A stretch of 64,000 nt of DNA, from the NCBI GenBank assembly GCA_902729315.2, contig LR746278.1, positions 2,737,501 to 2,801,500 of the forward strand, given 5' to 3'. Shown piece by piece: positions 10,850 through 22,530 of this stretch (the stretch's first letter is position 1; each line of letters begins with the position of its first letter). The translations under genes were made by a program, and so were the position numbers. The notes under the pieces are model-generated. The model ran no database searches. It saw only the letters and a list, made by a program, of their open reading frames with translations, and was not told the origin of the DNA. Source of the stretch: Spirodela intermedia (Eukaryota; Streptophyta; Magnoliopsida; Alismatales; Araceae).

Positions 10850-11845
10850 AGGGAAGTCACATAAACTTTATTTTTGATTGGTGAAAACCTTATCTTTGAT
10901 CCAATATTATCCAGGATGCAAACCATGGATTTAGGGTATAGAGAGAGAGAGAGAGAGAGAGAGAGTGATGTTCACGTGAGAGGGAGGTTGGTGAAATGAT
11001 TTTCGGCTTAAATTATGCCCATATTTAATGAAAAAGAACATTACCACCAAGGAGGAAGTTCAACATTGTATTCAACTATGTATCTGCACTTCAAAGTAGA
11101 TATAACTCCATTTGAGACTACTATATGAATATAAAGTCAAGTTTTCAAATTTACATAGATCAAATGTTAAAATTATATATGTATTTGTTAAGATACACTT
11201 GAAAATGAGTTTTCTTCAAGTAAGAGAGATTAGTACAACTTAAAAGTTACAATCAAATATGAGATGGAAGGTTTCTAATACAGGTGGAGAAGTATAGTAG
11301 GATTTGTATCAAAATAGTTGAAAAGTTATCCATGTTATGCCAAATGGAGTTTCTACTCAATTCAAGTAGACTGCAAGCCTAGGATGTATGAAGATCAAAA
11401 TCAGCTCAAAATAACACACATTAAGAGGTATTCCCATTTTAATTACTAGAGTTAATTATTATAACTAATTTTTGGCTTATAAATAACCCCCCTTTAGCCC
11501 AAGAGGCATTATCACTTGTTCCATCAATCTTTTTTAAGTTTCGTCTATTTCTAGATACTCTCCCTTTCTACTACTAGACTTCAACATCTATGTGAACTTA
11601 GGGTGATAATTTTTTATCATGTGAACTCACAAGCAACCTCTTGCGAACTAAAGGGGCCAAGTCTCTTCATTCTGTGCATTCAGATGAAATAGTTTTCAAT
11701 CTAAACATGTTCCTTGTGGATTCAAAGTCGTGATTTTGCTTTAAAATTAATCAGACATAGGTGAAACGTGATCAAATGATCAGTTTTTCAAATTTTCATA
11801 TATTTGAGATAAATATAGAAAGCTCAGAAACCCATCTCAATTTTA
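10850..11845. mobile_element. ~1 kb AT-rich insertion in duplication unit 2, possible LTR remnant
   Basis: This block interrupts sequence that is contiguous in unit 1 (5,747-5,770). It is AT-rich, has no coding potential, and contains a TATA-like ATAAATAACCCCCC near 11,480 followed by pyrimidine-rich leader-like sequence, as in LTR promoters. I could not define terminal repeats or target duplications, so the element type is uncertain. Confidence 0.35.
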
Positions 11846-12571
11846 TATCTTCTACGGCTCAAAATTTGGTACGAAAATTAAAAGATACACCTTTAGCCTC
11901 AATAGTTCAGCTCATGGCCCCCTACTTTCCTGGGTGGCCCCCCTCGTTCCCCTTCTCCTCATGGCATACCCCTCACGCTTGCACGCGGTGGTCAACGATG
12001 TGTGGCACACTCCCATGGCTCGGCCGGGGCCGTGGGCGGCTTCGCGAGATAGCGAAGGTCTTCGTCGCCGCGTCTGTCGCGTAGTAATGCATGAAATATT
12101 GTATCCAGTAGGCCCGTCTATTGCGGGTTGGTCTCCCAGTTCTCACCGAGAACTTCCTTACAACACTCTCCTCTCCCCCTACGACGATCATGTTTGCTTT
12201 ATAGAACGTTTTCCATCGTAAAACGCCTTGTGATCGCTTCATCTCCTGTGGAGCGGTTGCTGCAGGTGACGGTTTCGGCGTTGTTGGGTCTCCTCTGTCG
12301 CTGCGCTGCCTTCCGCATCCTGCGGAAGGGATCTCGTGCCTAGAGTGGACATAGTTCATCTTCCTCTTTATGACCCCTACACAGATCAACCGAGCACGCG
12401 CTGTGCGGTGAGAAGTTCTCAGCCGACAATTTCCACTTCCTGCTGCATCTAAAAGCCGTCTCCTGCTTTCGTGGATCGGTGCGTGTTGTCTCACCTGTTC
12501 CTCACACTTGCCAAAATGGCTCCTTGCGGGAACTTGAGGAGCTGATCTCTATACACTGTTGTGCCGTTTGG
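11846..12571. other. 5' flank of broken NB-ARC/ARM copy, paralogous to 5,768-6,257
   Basis: Shows patchy similarity to the 5' flank of the intact copy: ACGGCTCAAAAT...ACCTTTAGCCTCAATAG-TCAGC near 11,855-11,920, and GAGCTGATCTCTA...TGTTGTGCCGTTT just before the ATG. No independent gene supported. Confidence 0.5.
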
Positions 12572-15500
12572 ATGGCCGACGTTCTTCAGGCAGCTGCGTC
12601 GGTTATCCAGCTTACTACCGCCATGGTAAAGACTATTAAGACACTGAAAGAAGCATCTAGAGCTCTTGACGGGTCTCCAGAGGGAATTCAAAAGCTGGAG
12701 GATTATGCATCCGAGGTCGACGCCTTGGTCGGTCAGTTAAGGAGAAGACACGGTCCCAGACTCGATAACTCTACGCTAGAGAAATAGATACAGAGTCCAA
12801 CTGAACTTGCAGAGTGGCTGCGTCCCAGGATTAAAAAGATGAGGAAACTACTGCTGAAGAATAAAATGAAGAAGATGGCGAAGATTTGCTGGTACTCTGT
12901 TTCAGGCAGTCCGCTAAAGAGATTGATCGAGTCAAGTCACACCGAGTTGAGCAGGTGGCACGAACTGAAGACGACATTAGAAGCTGTGAAGCCACCTATT
13001 GATTCTATTCCAGATAACGTCCATCTTAAGCACAGAATCAATGTGGAACAAGGATATCCAGTATCGGCCAAGTGTCACCATGTCTGAAGATTACTAGAAC
13101 AGGAGGATTCCCACCGGGTGATCTTCATTGTGGGTCCCTCTGGAATCAGAAAATCCTGTTTAGCTCGCCAAGTCGCCTCTAATCCGCCAGAGGCGTTTGT
13201 CGATGGTGCTGTTGAGGTTGTTTTTGGCAAATGGTGCAGCAGAGAAGCTTGTCACGGGGACAACGCTGAGTACCACAAGCGTTTATCCAAGAAATTATGT
13301 GGACTCCTTGTGCAGCTTGGTTTGATGGATACCAGGGAAGATCCGATCTTGGATCTGCGAGAAGTATAGTGCACCCTTCGGTTGGCGTTGGATGAGATTA
13401 ACATCCTGCTGCTTCTTGATGACGTTTGGGAGAAGGACATCGTTGAAGGATTCACAAAGCAGTCTGATAATCGTCGCAGATACTTGGTAACAACGAGAAA
13501 CGAGGGAATCTATGAAATCACAGAGGCTGAAAAGGTCGAGATATGCAAGGATGATGTCGAGGAGATGAGCAAGGAGATCCTCCTTTATCACAGCCTGCTT
13601 TCCCGAGAAGAACTCGCGGTATGAACTCCAGACTCCATGGTACCCTTTGATCTCGTCTATCCCTACTTGCCTCTAATTCTTCATGAGATTATATCATCAT
13701 ATCGCAAGGTCTGCCTCAGAATTGTCAACTGATTTATAATATAGTCTGGGAAATCATTAATTTAGGAAAGTAGATGGACGATCCCTCAATAGGTTTGGGT
13801 TTCTCCATCCTTAATCCTTGTTGACACAAAAGAATAGAAAAGAAAAGGCTGAATCTTGTTCTGAATTTGCTCTTCTTTGTCATGCTGTTGCAGAGGCCTT
13901 GCTGGACCGTTGTGGGCATCATCCTTTCACCGTTGCTGTTATGGGCAAAGCCCCGAGGAAAGAGATGAGCGCAGATAAATGGACAAAAGCCATTGATGAT
14001 CTTTCCACATATGCCACGTGTGAACCAGGGTCAGTTTGGATCAACGAGACCATGTTTGGATCATTTGAATTTAGTTTGCAGGATATGCCGGAGGGTTCTC
14101 GGAGGCTTTTCACGATTCTAGCCGCCATTTCACCGAACCCGTGCTTGAAATCTGCCTGAATGTTCTCTGGTCTGCACTTGGGGATGAGACCATCTTCCCC
14201 CTGGTTGTCAGCAAGCTGGTTGAGGGCTCCCTTCTAATAAAGACTAATCCAGAGTACCATGTGCTGAGGAGAAGATGAAGGTACTTATTAGTTTATCTCA
14301 TGAAAGGGAGGCCGTGGTCGCATTAGAGTCGATGGTTCAAGCTCTAATGGTGAGCAAGTCCATCTCTGAGTTAGAAGCTAGCAGGAAGAGCTTCAGCAGC
14401 ATGGTTGGCCCCAAGTTCGCCGAGTTCGTCTCCTCTGGTTCTCCAGCCACTGTTGCCGCGCTTGCTAAGGTCATCAGAGACCTATTTGCAAAGGAGGACT
14501 ATTACGAGTACGCTCATTCCCTGGAGAACACAGAAGCCATTGATAAGCTGCTGGAACTGCTAAGAAGTTGCAGTGACCCAGCGACTCAAACCAGCTTATT
14601 TCATTTGGTTGCAAAGCTTGCCGAACATGGGAGTTGCAGAACAATCGGTAAGGTTCTGGTGAGTGTCCCCATGGATCATCTTGCAGAACTGTTGTCGCCC
14701 AATGCAGAACAATGGCACGATTCTGTTTTTGGGACCATAATGTCCTTCATCAAAGCTGGGAAATCTGAGGCAGTGCAGATGATGCTTGACTCAGGGATTG
14801 ACAGAGGCCTCATTGATCTTCTGGAACGGGGCTCAGAGGTTGCTCAGCACCACGCCATAGCTGTTCTAAAAGCTTTCTACGAGATGGGCGGGCTGCGCGG
14901 ACGTTTCCAGGCCGGTCAGCTGAATCTTCTTCCCTGGGATGCAAGACTGAGCCTGGAGAGATTCGTCTTGTCTGATAGATCCACAGCGGCATCGCCAAGG
15001 CCTCAGACGGAGGAAGAGACCTTCGATACGATTGTAGGTGGAGACCGTAAGCAGATCCTGAAGGCCATGCAGGATCTCATTCCAATCATCGAGAAGGCTG
15101 GGAATCCGAGAATCCGGGAGATGATATTACGCAGCCCCTTGGTAGAAAGTTTGGCAGACATGTTGAGGAATGTGAGTTCCGACCAGGATAGGATGGAATC
15201 GGCCTTCCTGCTGACGACACTGGCTTGCTCAGGCGGAGAATCAGTCCTGCAGAAGTTGCTAGATCACGACGTTGTCCCTGAGCTGGTGCAGATAATGAAT
15301 AACCAGGTAGTGGACGTGCAGTATTCAGCCTATATGGCTCTCCGTCAGATGCTGTTCTGTTCGGGACGCAAAACGCTTCTGAAACAGATCCTGAAGCCCG
15401 ACCAAGTGGAGACGTTGTTGGCTCACGCTCTCAGCGCTGGATCCGTCAAGACCAGGGAGCTGAGCATGCTCTTGATCCTCGATCTGGTCAAAATGGGAAC

Positions 15501-15759
15501 TAAGTCCTGCGTGGAGCGCATGTTCGACCTGCAGGTGGCGGAGAAGCTCGTCAGCCTGGAGAAATCAGGCGGCGTCTTCAGCGGTGTCCTCGTGAACTTC
15601 CTCAAGGGGCTCGACAAGAGCAAGGTTCTCTCTGCCGCCGAGAGGAAAGTGATGAGGCAGAAGGTCGTCTGGAAAGTCAACACATCGATGAAGGGCTACG
15701 ACAATGAATCGAGTATCATCGCCGCAGTGGAGGCTTACGTTTCTGGAGGTTCCGAGGCT

Positions 15760-15792
<33 letters not shown>

Positions 15793-15798
15793 CCATGA
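12572..15798 (+). pseudogene. Second NB-ARC/ARM copy, disrupted; ARM half still open
   Basis: Paralog of the 6258-9728 gene with matching intron position. Lesions seen: TAG at 12785-12787 where copy 1 has CAG; TGA at 13085-13087 (CGA in copy 1); Walker A changed from GLSGIGKS to GPSGIRKS; TAG at 13367-13369 (TGG in copy 1). The intron acceptor AG has become AT at 13882-13883. There is a 4-bp deletion at ~14132 and a 139-bp deletion at ~14262 with TGT microhomology, which removes the MHD-like motif and shifts frame. The ARM half (ATG 14275 to 15798, 507 aa) stays open and ends in an AGC-repeat-encoded Ser run. Over 8358-9180 versus 14431-15253 I find no mismatch to copy 1, while flanks differ markedly. 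An ARM-only protein could still be made, but the locus cannot encode the full protein. Confidence 0.9.
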
Positions 15799-15844
15799 AC
15801 CGATGACTATCTCTCAAACACAACTAATACTGGCCGCTTTCTCT

Positions 15845-16388
15845 AGTCTAGTTGATATGTAATTTCACACTCCGAACCCCATTTTCGTTTATTGGGTGTG
15901 TTTACAGAAATTATATTTTTCGGATATATTTTAATAATACTATTTTAGCCGTTAACTAATTTTTTTAAGGCAGTTTTTCGGGCTGGTAGCAGATCGAGTG
16001 AGGGAGGCCCATTTTAAAGGATATAAGGTCCACATTGGAGAAAAATGGGCCCACATGAAGGCGGTTCTCTTCGGCCCATTAGAGTCCCCTGCCGTTCCTG
16101 CCGTTCCTGCCGCCCCCAGCGAGGTCGGGATTAGATCTCCAAGATTTACTCTGGTCGGGTTTGTGTAAATATGCACACTCAACCAATTTCTCATTTATTG
16201 GGTGTATTTAAAAATAATAATTTATTTAGGTATTTATGAATACTTTCAGTCGCTAGATAAATTTGTTTAAAAGACAAATTTTCTGACCGGTAAACGGATC
16301 GGATGGGAAAGAGGCCCATTTAATGGCCCAAGCCTTCAATGGAACAACCACATGAGGCGGTTGTCTCCGGCCCATTAGAGCTTCCCCT
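15845..16388 (+). promoter_or_regulatory. Tandem promoter module upstream of CCCH gene with GGCCCAT elements
   Basis: Two ~250-bp direct copies (15,845-16,100 and 16,144-16,388). Each runs: TGTAAT/TGTAAA start, 'TTTATTGGGTGTxTTTA', an AT-rich middle, 'GGTA..CGGAT', 'GAGGCCCATTTxA' and finally 'GGCGGTT.TCT.CGGCCCATTAGAG'. GGCCCA/TGGGCC is the site-II type element bound by TCP factors in housekeeping plant promoters (family knowledge). Its position 150-700 bp upstream of the ATG supports a promoter role. Confidence 0.55.
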
Positions 16389-16539
16389 CTCTGCCTTGCC
16401 CACCCCCGCTGCGAGGTGGGGAGATCTCCCCGTTGTAATATGGCAGGCCACCGGGAGGGGCGGCTGGTGTTCTTCGTCTTTCCTCGGAGGAGAGGTGGCG
16501 AACTTCGTCGACTCTAATGCGGCGGCAGACCCTCTGGTG

Positions 16540-19500
16540 ATGGCGGGGGCGGGCTCGGAGAGCGAGATCGTGAGGAGGAACACCGACTGCGTCTACTTCC
16601 TAGCGTCCCCGCTCACCTGCAAGAAGGTACAGTTGGCTGTGGATGCACCGCTTGTGTTCGTGTGTCTCCGATGGTTTCTCGATGAAATTGCGCGTTCCTT
16701 GGGTGTGGTATGGATTCTCTGGGAGTATGAGTTGCGTGTCCCGCGGTGATGCGGAATTGGTTTGGATTTTTTTCTTCGTTTACACTGTTTGATTCCTCTG
16801 GTTGTCTTGAGTTCCCTTCAATGTTTCCCAGGGTTTCTAATCAATCGGCATCAGACTTCTGCGTCCTTTGAGGATGTTTTAATTCATGACATCGTTTTTC
16901 GTGTGCTTTTTATGGAGGATTCTCTATTGGTTATGGCGAGCATGTTTTTCCATGTACGATCCATATGACCCTGGTTGTCTTGCACAATTTCTCCTGCAGA
17001 ATTATGTCCTTGCTCGTTTATCAGTCGTGTACTGGAGATCGCTTAACTCAACTCGAGATTAGATGAACCGAAATAATATCTTAGATTGAGATCTTGATAC
17101 CACGATTTACTATAATAATAAATAGAGTCAATGGAACGAAGAGCCACTGCACTCATACGACAACATGAGAAAGATTTTTGAAGATTCGGAAAACATTAGA
17201 CTAACGATGTCTACTGTATGAGAAATAATTACTAAAGATTTGGAGGAAAAGAAGTGGCCCTCAGAGCATACACCTGAGGGGTTGAAGGCAAAGTAAGAAT
17301 ATCAGACTGGTCTTCAAACCTGGCCCATAAAAAGTCCGACTCTGGGCCAGTAGGTAAAGTTTAGCATTGAGTTTCAATGTCTTGGCGAGCGTTTCGGATG
17401 CACAGCCTGTTATTTCGATTGCTATGATGAAAGTTATGATCGTTATATTTTATAGTCGTTCAAGACATGGAAATGCCATAACTCTAAGTCATTATATTTG
17501 ACTGATAAATTCATACTCGTGTTATCTGTTTCCATGATTGGCAAGTTATTTTCTTGAGAAAACTATGAAAAGGTGTTGAGGTTGGGGTGCTTTATTTCCA
17601 TTAAGTCAATGTATTAATTTATATATTTTTAAAAATATATCTTTTATGAACTGATGTGTAAAACATATTACAAAAGTAATAGTTGATGAGTACTTTTCAA
17701 TGACGCATTCAAAATAAAATGAAGGAAAAAAATATTTTATAGGGATAGCAAATGGGCTCATATGTCTAAGATTAGTTATAGTACCTGCTTGAATCAATAA
17801 AAACTCTCACGGTGTTCCTATGCTACGATCTGTTCCCATCTTTCTACGTATTCTTTAAGTTGTACAAGTTTATTCTGACTAATAAGTATACTTATTTTTC
17901 TTTGCCAGGGAAGTGAATGTGAGTATCGTCATAGTGATATTGCAAGGCTTAATCCAAGAGATTGCTGGTACTGGTTTAGTGGAAATTGCCTCAATCCAAC
18001 ATGTGCTTTTAGACATCCAGTAAGATTTTTAATTGCTTTAATGTGTGCAGAAAGTATGCAATAAAATGTTATACCTTAGTCTATGAAATTAATCCACTTT
18101 TTATATGCACTTTGTCCTGGTTTAGTTTGAAAGAGGAAAAAGTCATCTTTATCACTCAAACATTTTTACTGTCATTTTACTACCCCATTGAACTGATGTA
18201 GTTATCCAATCAAATTTAGCATCATCATAGAGAAGGATGGCTGCATATGTGTGCGTGCTTAATACCTGGGAATGTAATGTTTGGCCAATGTGAAGATTTG
18301 TTTCGAACAACTATGAAGGCTGCAATCTTTTTTGCTTATAAGATTGTGGGCTGCAATGTGGACTTTTTGGCGAAGGGAAAATATGCTTTGTTGCCCAATC
18401 CATATTTTATTGGATCTGAGAAGTCTCTATCCTAAGTATTAAAATGGTGTGCACTCTGAGGACAAGGTGTGATAGTTCATTAGCAATAGATGATCATAGG
18501 AGTTGAAGAACCTTGAAGCTCTGAGTTAGGAATCCAGAATTTTGAAGTAGACCTAATATCGTTGGAGTGAGGAATATATGTGACTGTAAAGCCTCATATC
18601 CAATATTGTCCCTCTATCTCATGTTGTTCTAAAACTTTGTTTTGGATCACGATGTTGGATTTTAGGATCCTATTTGAACCAAAGACTTTCCCGTCACTCC
18701 TGGAACTTGCTATCAACTCCCACTCTGATATCCACCCGAACTGTTTCCGCCAATGTTGTCAATAGCATGCATACTACTTGATTTGGGGAAGTTTTGTCTT
18801 CTTACCATCCTATATTGATGATTCGTGGGCAATGGTCGATGTTTAAAGTCGGTAAACACAAACTGCATTTATTGGACTCATAGTTGTATTGCAGGGCTTA
18901 AACAAAAAATATGGGCGTTCTTATGTAATGATCTTTATTGACTTGAATGTTCTTGGAAAAAAAAATTGAATTTCTTTAATTGGATTGACGAGCGTGTTGT
19001 TGGCAGCATTGCATGACTTTTTGAGTGTTTTGGTGCTCAACTTAACGATTGAAAATTAATTCACGGATTGAAAATTAATGAATGTTTTTTGAAAATCCGG
19101 GCCCCATTAACATCACAAAGCCTGATTTCTTTCTTAGATATATTTTCTAAAGACCCCCGTGAGTTTTTTTGCCAGTTCAGTCATAATGCATGGAAATACT
19201 GGACGATAGAACGCCTGCTTGTAGAAAACAAAAAAGTGCCAGGTTCATCCGTGGTCAAGAACTTTCCAAAAAAATGATCTTCATTGACTACTCAACTTTA
19301 CTCTGTCGGAAATATCTCTCTAATATCGTTTCAATATTCATGAACTGATTCTCTCAGTGTTAGGCTTATCCTCTTGTTTCGATTGTGACACTCGATAGAA
19401 TCGCCAAGATTAAAAATTAAGCCACTGCGCACTCTTCTTTCCTCTTCCTGCAGCCACTAGAAGGATCATCCAAGGCATCATCCGGCTCGGCCCAGGTGCA

Positions 19501-20773
19501 GCAACAATCAGCTGCAGCCACTACAAGGACTACTGTCCCTTGCTACTTTTTCTTCAATGCATTCTGCAGGAAAGGCGACCAGTGCCCTTTCTCCCATACT
19601 GTGGACGAGATATCCCCCGCTCAGAAAGCTCCAAGGGCTGTTTCTAAAGAGACCGACGACGGACCAGCCACAGCTGACCTCCCTCTAAAACCCACAGAGG
19701 AGGAGACCATGGATAATGCCTTACAGGAGATCAGCCCCTCTTTGGAGTCTCTGGGGTCTTCTACTTCTGACTACGAGGGCTCTTCTGCCATCAAGCCATC
19801 TGAGAATCCATCTCCCAAAGTCAACTACGTCGACCAAAGGGAAGGTTCCTTCTCCGATCACAGCTCCGATGGTCTTGGAGAAGACCACGCCGAGGCAGAG
19901 GAGCGGTGGGAGTCTTCGCCGGGGTTTGATGTGCTGGTCGACGGTCGCTCAGAGCAGCTGGCATATGAGGACGACGGTGACTACCTTCAGGCCCAGGAAA
20001 TGGAGTCGGAAGCGGGGCTCCACGGCCAGATCATCCATTATGACTACGAAGACTCTGCAGCTTATGATGCAATTAATTATCGCCCATATGAAGGATACGA
20101 CGACTTTGACGATGGATATGCTGCAGACTGTGCCGAGGGGGACGAAGAGCAGATGCTCTACAGGAGGAAGAGGAGCCATGGCGTAGAGCCGCAGGGAGCA
20201 GCAGATCTTCGCGACCATCTGAGGAAGCTCCGGAGGGTTGACTTTCATCACCCAATGCCGCTTGGTCCCCGAGAGGGTGGCTCCTTCTATTCTGCAGTAT
20301 CAGATAGCAGTGAATTCCCTGAGAAGCGTGGCATGGCTCTTCTTTGCAGTGATGGATTGCCTTCAGAGCCGCAGTTGGAGGAAAGGTGGAGGAAGGCTGG
20401 TGGCCCAAGGTACCTAGACTATGGCCGACAGAGAGAGAGTAGAGAGAGAAGAAGAGAGAGACTGGAGAGGCGGCCCTTGCGCAATGGCCGCTTCATCGAG
20501 CCCGCCGCTTTCTCTCTGATGAAAGATCAAATGCACCAGGGGAGACCCAGATCCAGGAACCCCCTCCCTCGGCAGACCAGAAGGGGTGAGTTGACCTCCG
20601 CTGACTTTGAGGGCCCCAAGCCGCTGAGCGAGATTCTCAAGGATAAGAGGAGGTCAACGCCAAGGAGTGAGTTGACCTCTGTGGAAGGTCATGGAAGAGG
20701 GTCTTCGGTTGACGAAGAAGAAGATGACGAGGTCGATGAGCACGAGAAGAAGGTCGCTGGAATACTCGCTTGA
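16540..20773 (+). CDS. Zinc finger CCCH domain-containing protein (AtC3H17-like)
   Basis: Exons 16540-16626, 17909-18019 and 19454-20773 join in phase to 505 aa. There are three CCCH fingers: C-x9-C-x5-C-x3-H (CVYFLASPLTCKKGSECEYRH), C-x7-C-x4-C-x3-H (CWYWFSGNCLNPTCAFRH) and C-x7-C-x5-C-x3-H (CYFFFNAFCRKGDQCPFSH). The first two, split over exons 1 and 2, match the conserved plant family that includes Arabidopsis C3H17. The rest is acidic and then basic/Arg-rich (RRERLERRPLRNGR) and low complexity, ending in an acidic EEEDDEVDE stretch. CCCH proteins usually bind RNA; the specific role is unknown. Start 16540 fits the family; the frame is open further upstream (ATG 16339) but that part is the promoter repeat. 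A fragment of its last exon lies at 10,286. Confidence 0.88.
16627..17908. other. Intron 1 of CCCH gene
   Basis: Begins GTACAG and ends TTTGCCAG. AT-rich, with no internal gene seen. Confidence 0.8.
18020..19453. other. Intron 2 of CCCH gene
   Basis: Begins GTAAGA and ends CTTCCTGCAG. Short open frames inside have no recognisable homology. Confidence 0.8.
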
Positions 20774-20947
20774 TTGTAATGAAGTCTCAGTCTGGTTCTC
20801 CATCATCGGCGAGGAGAACGTTGTTAAGGTAGTGGTTCCCTTGGTACAGAGTGGAACTACAGTTGCTTCTTCGTCTTCATTTTATCCTCTCTCTCTCTCT
20901 CTCTCTCCATCTCCATTCGGACATATAGTATATATTTATATATATAA

Positions 20948-20984
<37 letters not shown>

Positions 20985-21049
20985 TTTTAAGTCGGTTCTC
21001 TTTCTCCCTCTGTGCACGCCCATACTTTTCCACCTCTAATTTTGCCCAT

Positions 21050-21051
<2 letters not shown>

Positions 21052-21094
<43 letters not shown>
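21052..21094. repeat. (CT)n microsatellite
   Basis: Perfect CT run; a (GA)16 run lies 70 bp upstream at 20,950-20,981 in inverted relation, so transcripts across it could pair. Confidence 0.95.
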
Positions 21095-21099
<5 letters not shown>

Positions 21100-22382
21100 A
21101 GATTGAGAGTTGAGGTGTGTCCGCTTCTTCTCCTGTTTTTTACCCAGTTCTTGAAAGGATCCACGCACTATTTGTCGCGTTCTTCCATGGAACACGACCG
21201 TTTAAGCGCCACACTCACCCCAGCGCACACGCGGTTAACCGGTCGACCAAGGTCGCATTCATATGCCACGTCGAATTCCACTGACGGGTTCTAGGACGAT
21301 GAGTAGGTCAAGCAACCCTAGTCAACTATATATATATATATATATATATACCATCCATTTACATAGAACTTGTATTATCATAGCCAGTGTGAAGAAGTCT
21401 ACTCAATTAGTCAACCATCAGTATCTTCTATTCATTGGATAATCGTGTTCGACTGCCCCACGTAAGAACAACCGCAGGAATCAGTGGGTTTGACCTCGAT
21501 TCCTCCTTGTTGGCAATTAAAATCAGACTTTTCTGATGATTGCCAAGAAATCATACCCTTCCGATCTTAATCTCCCTATTTTACGTTCAAATTGCTAATT
21601 AATATTTATATATACAATTTATTTAAAAAGAATAGCAATATTATACCTATCAAGAAAACATACCGATAAGTTATATATTTTAGATATAATGGCCTTTGAG
21701 TTTTTTTTAGCCAAAATTTTGAAGATATATTTTCATTTATGAGTACAAAAATCAGTAATTAATTAATATCAAATAATATCGACTATATATTTTGGTGTAT
21801 TTAATATTGCACACTTTAATATTATCTATTTTTTAAAGAATGATAAAATTCATATGATACCCGTAAAGAGTAATTACTACATGGTTGATACGATATTATA
21901 ATAATGTGCTCTGACTTTGAGGGTTGACTATTTTCTCAGGTGGGCCCGGGTCACAATTAGGCAGCCCATTGACAAAGATAAATTTGAATAAAAAATTAAA
22001 ATAATTAGAGGTCGTGGGTAATATCCAGTCGGACAAAACAGCGGCGGTGGACCTTGTGGGGATCGCATGTGCGACGGTAAAACGTCGTTATGACTATAAA
22101 AGACTTTGACTTTTTGCGCCCCCAACGGGGCTCACGAGGGCTATCTGGAAGCCGATCTCATCGGACAGTGATAAATCCGCCGCGTGGCCAGCTTGACGGC
22201 CTTTGGATTGTACTCGGGACGAGTATGGCGGCTCGGGAGTCCACGACGAAGGCTTAGTCTCCGTCCGATGAGCTTAGATCGACGGTCTATATTGTTCGCC
22301 GAAATCCCGATCCCCACGCTTCCAGTTCCAGTCTTCGAGAGCCTGCCGGCGAGAGAAGGGAAGACGACGGCCGGAAGATCTC

Positions 22383-22387
22383 TCTCC

Positions 22388-22423
<36 letters not shown>
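22383..22423. repeat. (CT)n in HY5 5' leader
   Basis: CT-rich run 110-150 bp upstream of the HY5 ATG, slightly interrupted at its left end. Confidence 0.9.
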
Positions 22424-22426
<3 letters not shown>

Positions 22427-22530
22427 CGCTCCATCTCTGTCTCTGGGGAGATACGTTTTGGATTTATCTTTCTCGGGGTGAATCTCGGTGATTTGCTGTA
22501 CGCTGGTGGCGCTCGGGGGAGGGTGAGAGA

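Larger units (their letters stand above)
20774..22530. promoter_or_regulatory. CCCH 3' flank and HY5 promoter/5' UTR
   Basis: Holds (CT)/(GA) runs at 20,887-20,908, 20,950-20,981 and 21,052-21,094, a (TA)n run at 21,326-21,350, and an AT-rich block 21,590-21,900. A TATA-like TATAAAA is at 22,095-22,101, which would give a ~400-nt HY5 leader containing a (CT)n tract (22,383-22,423). Short uORFs occur: ATG 22,225-TAG 22,257, and an ATG at 22,268 whose frame overlaps the HY5 start. Confidence 0.5.

Noticed and set aside
12572-15798. Second NB-ARC/ARM copy as a functional gene
   Set aside because: Multiple stops, lost splice acceptor, altered Walker A and two frameshifting deletions rule out a full-length product.
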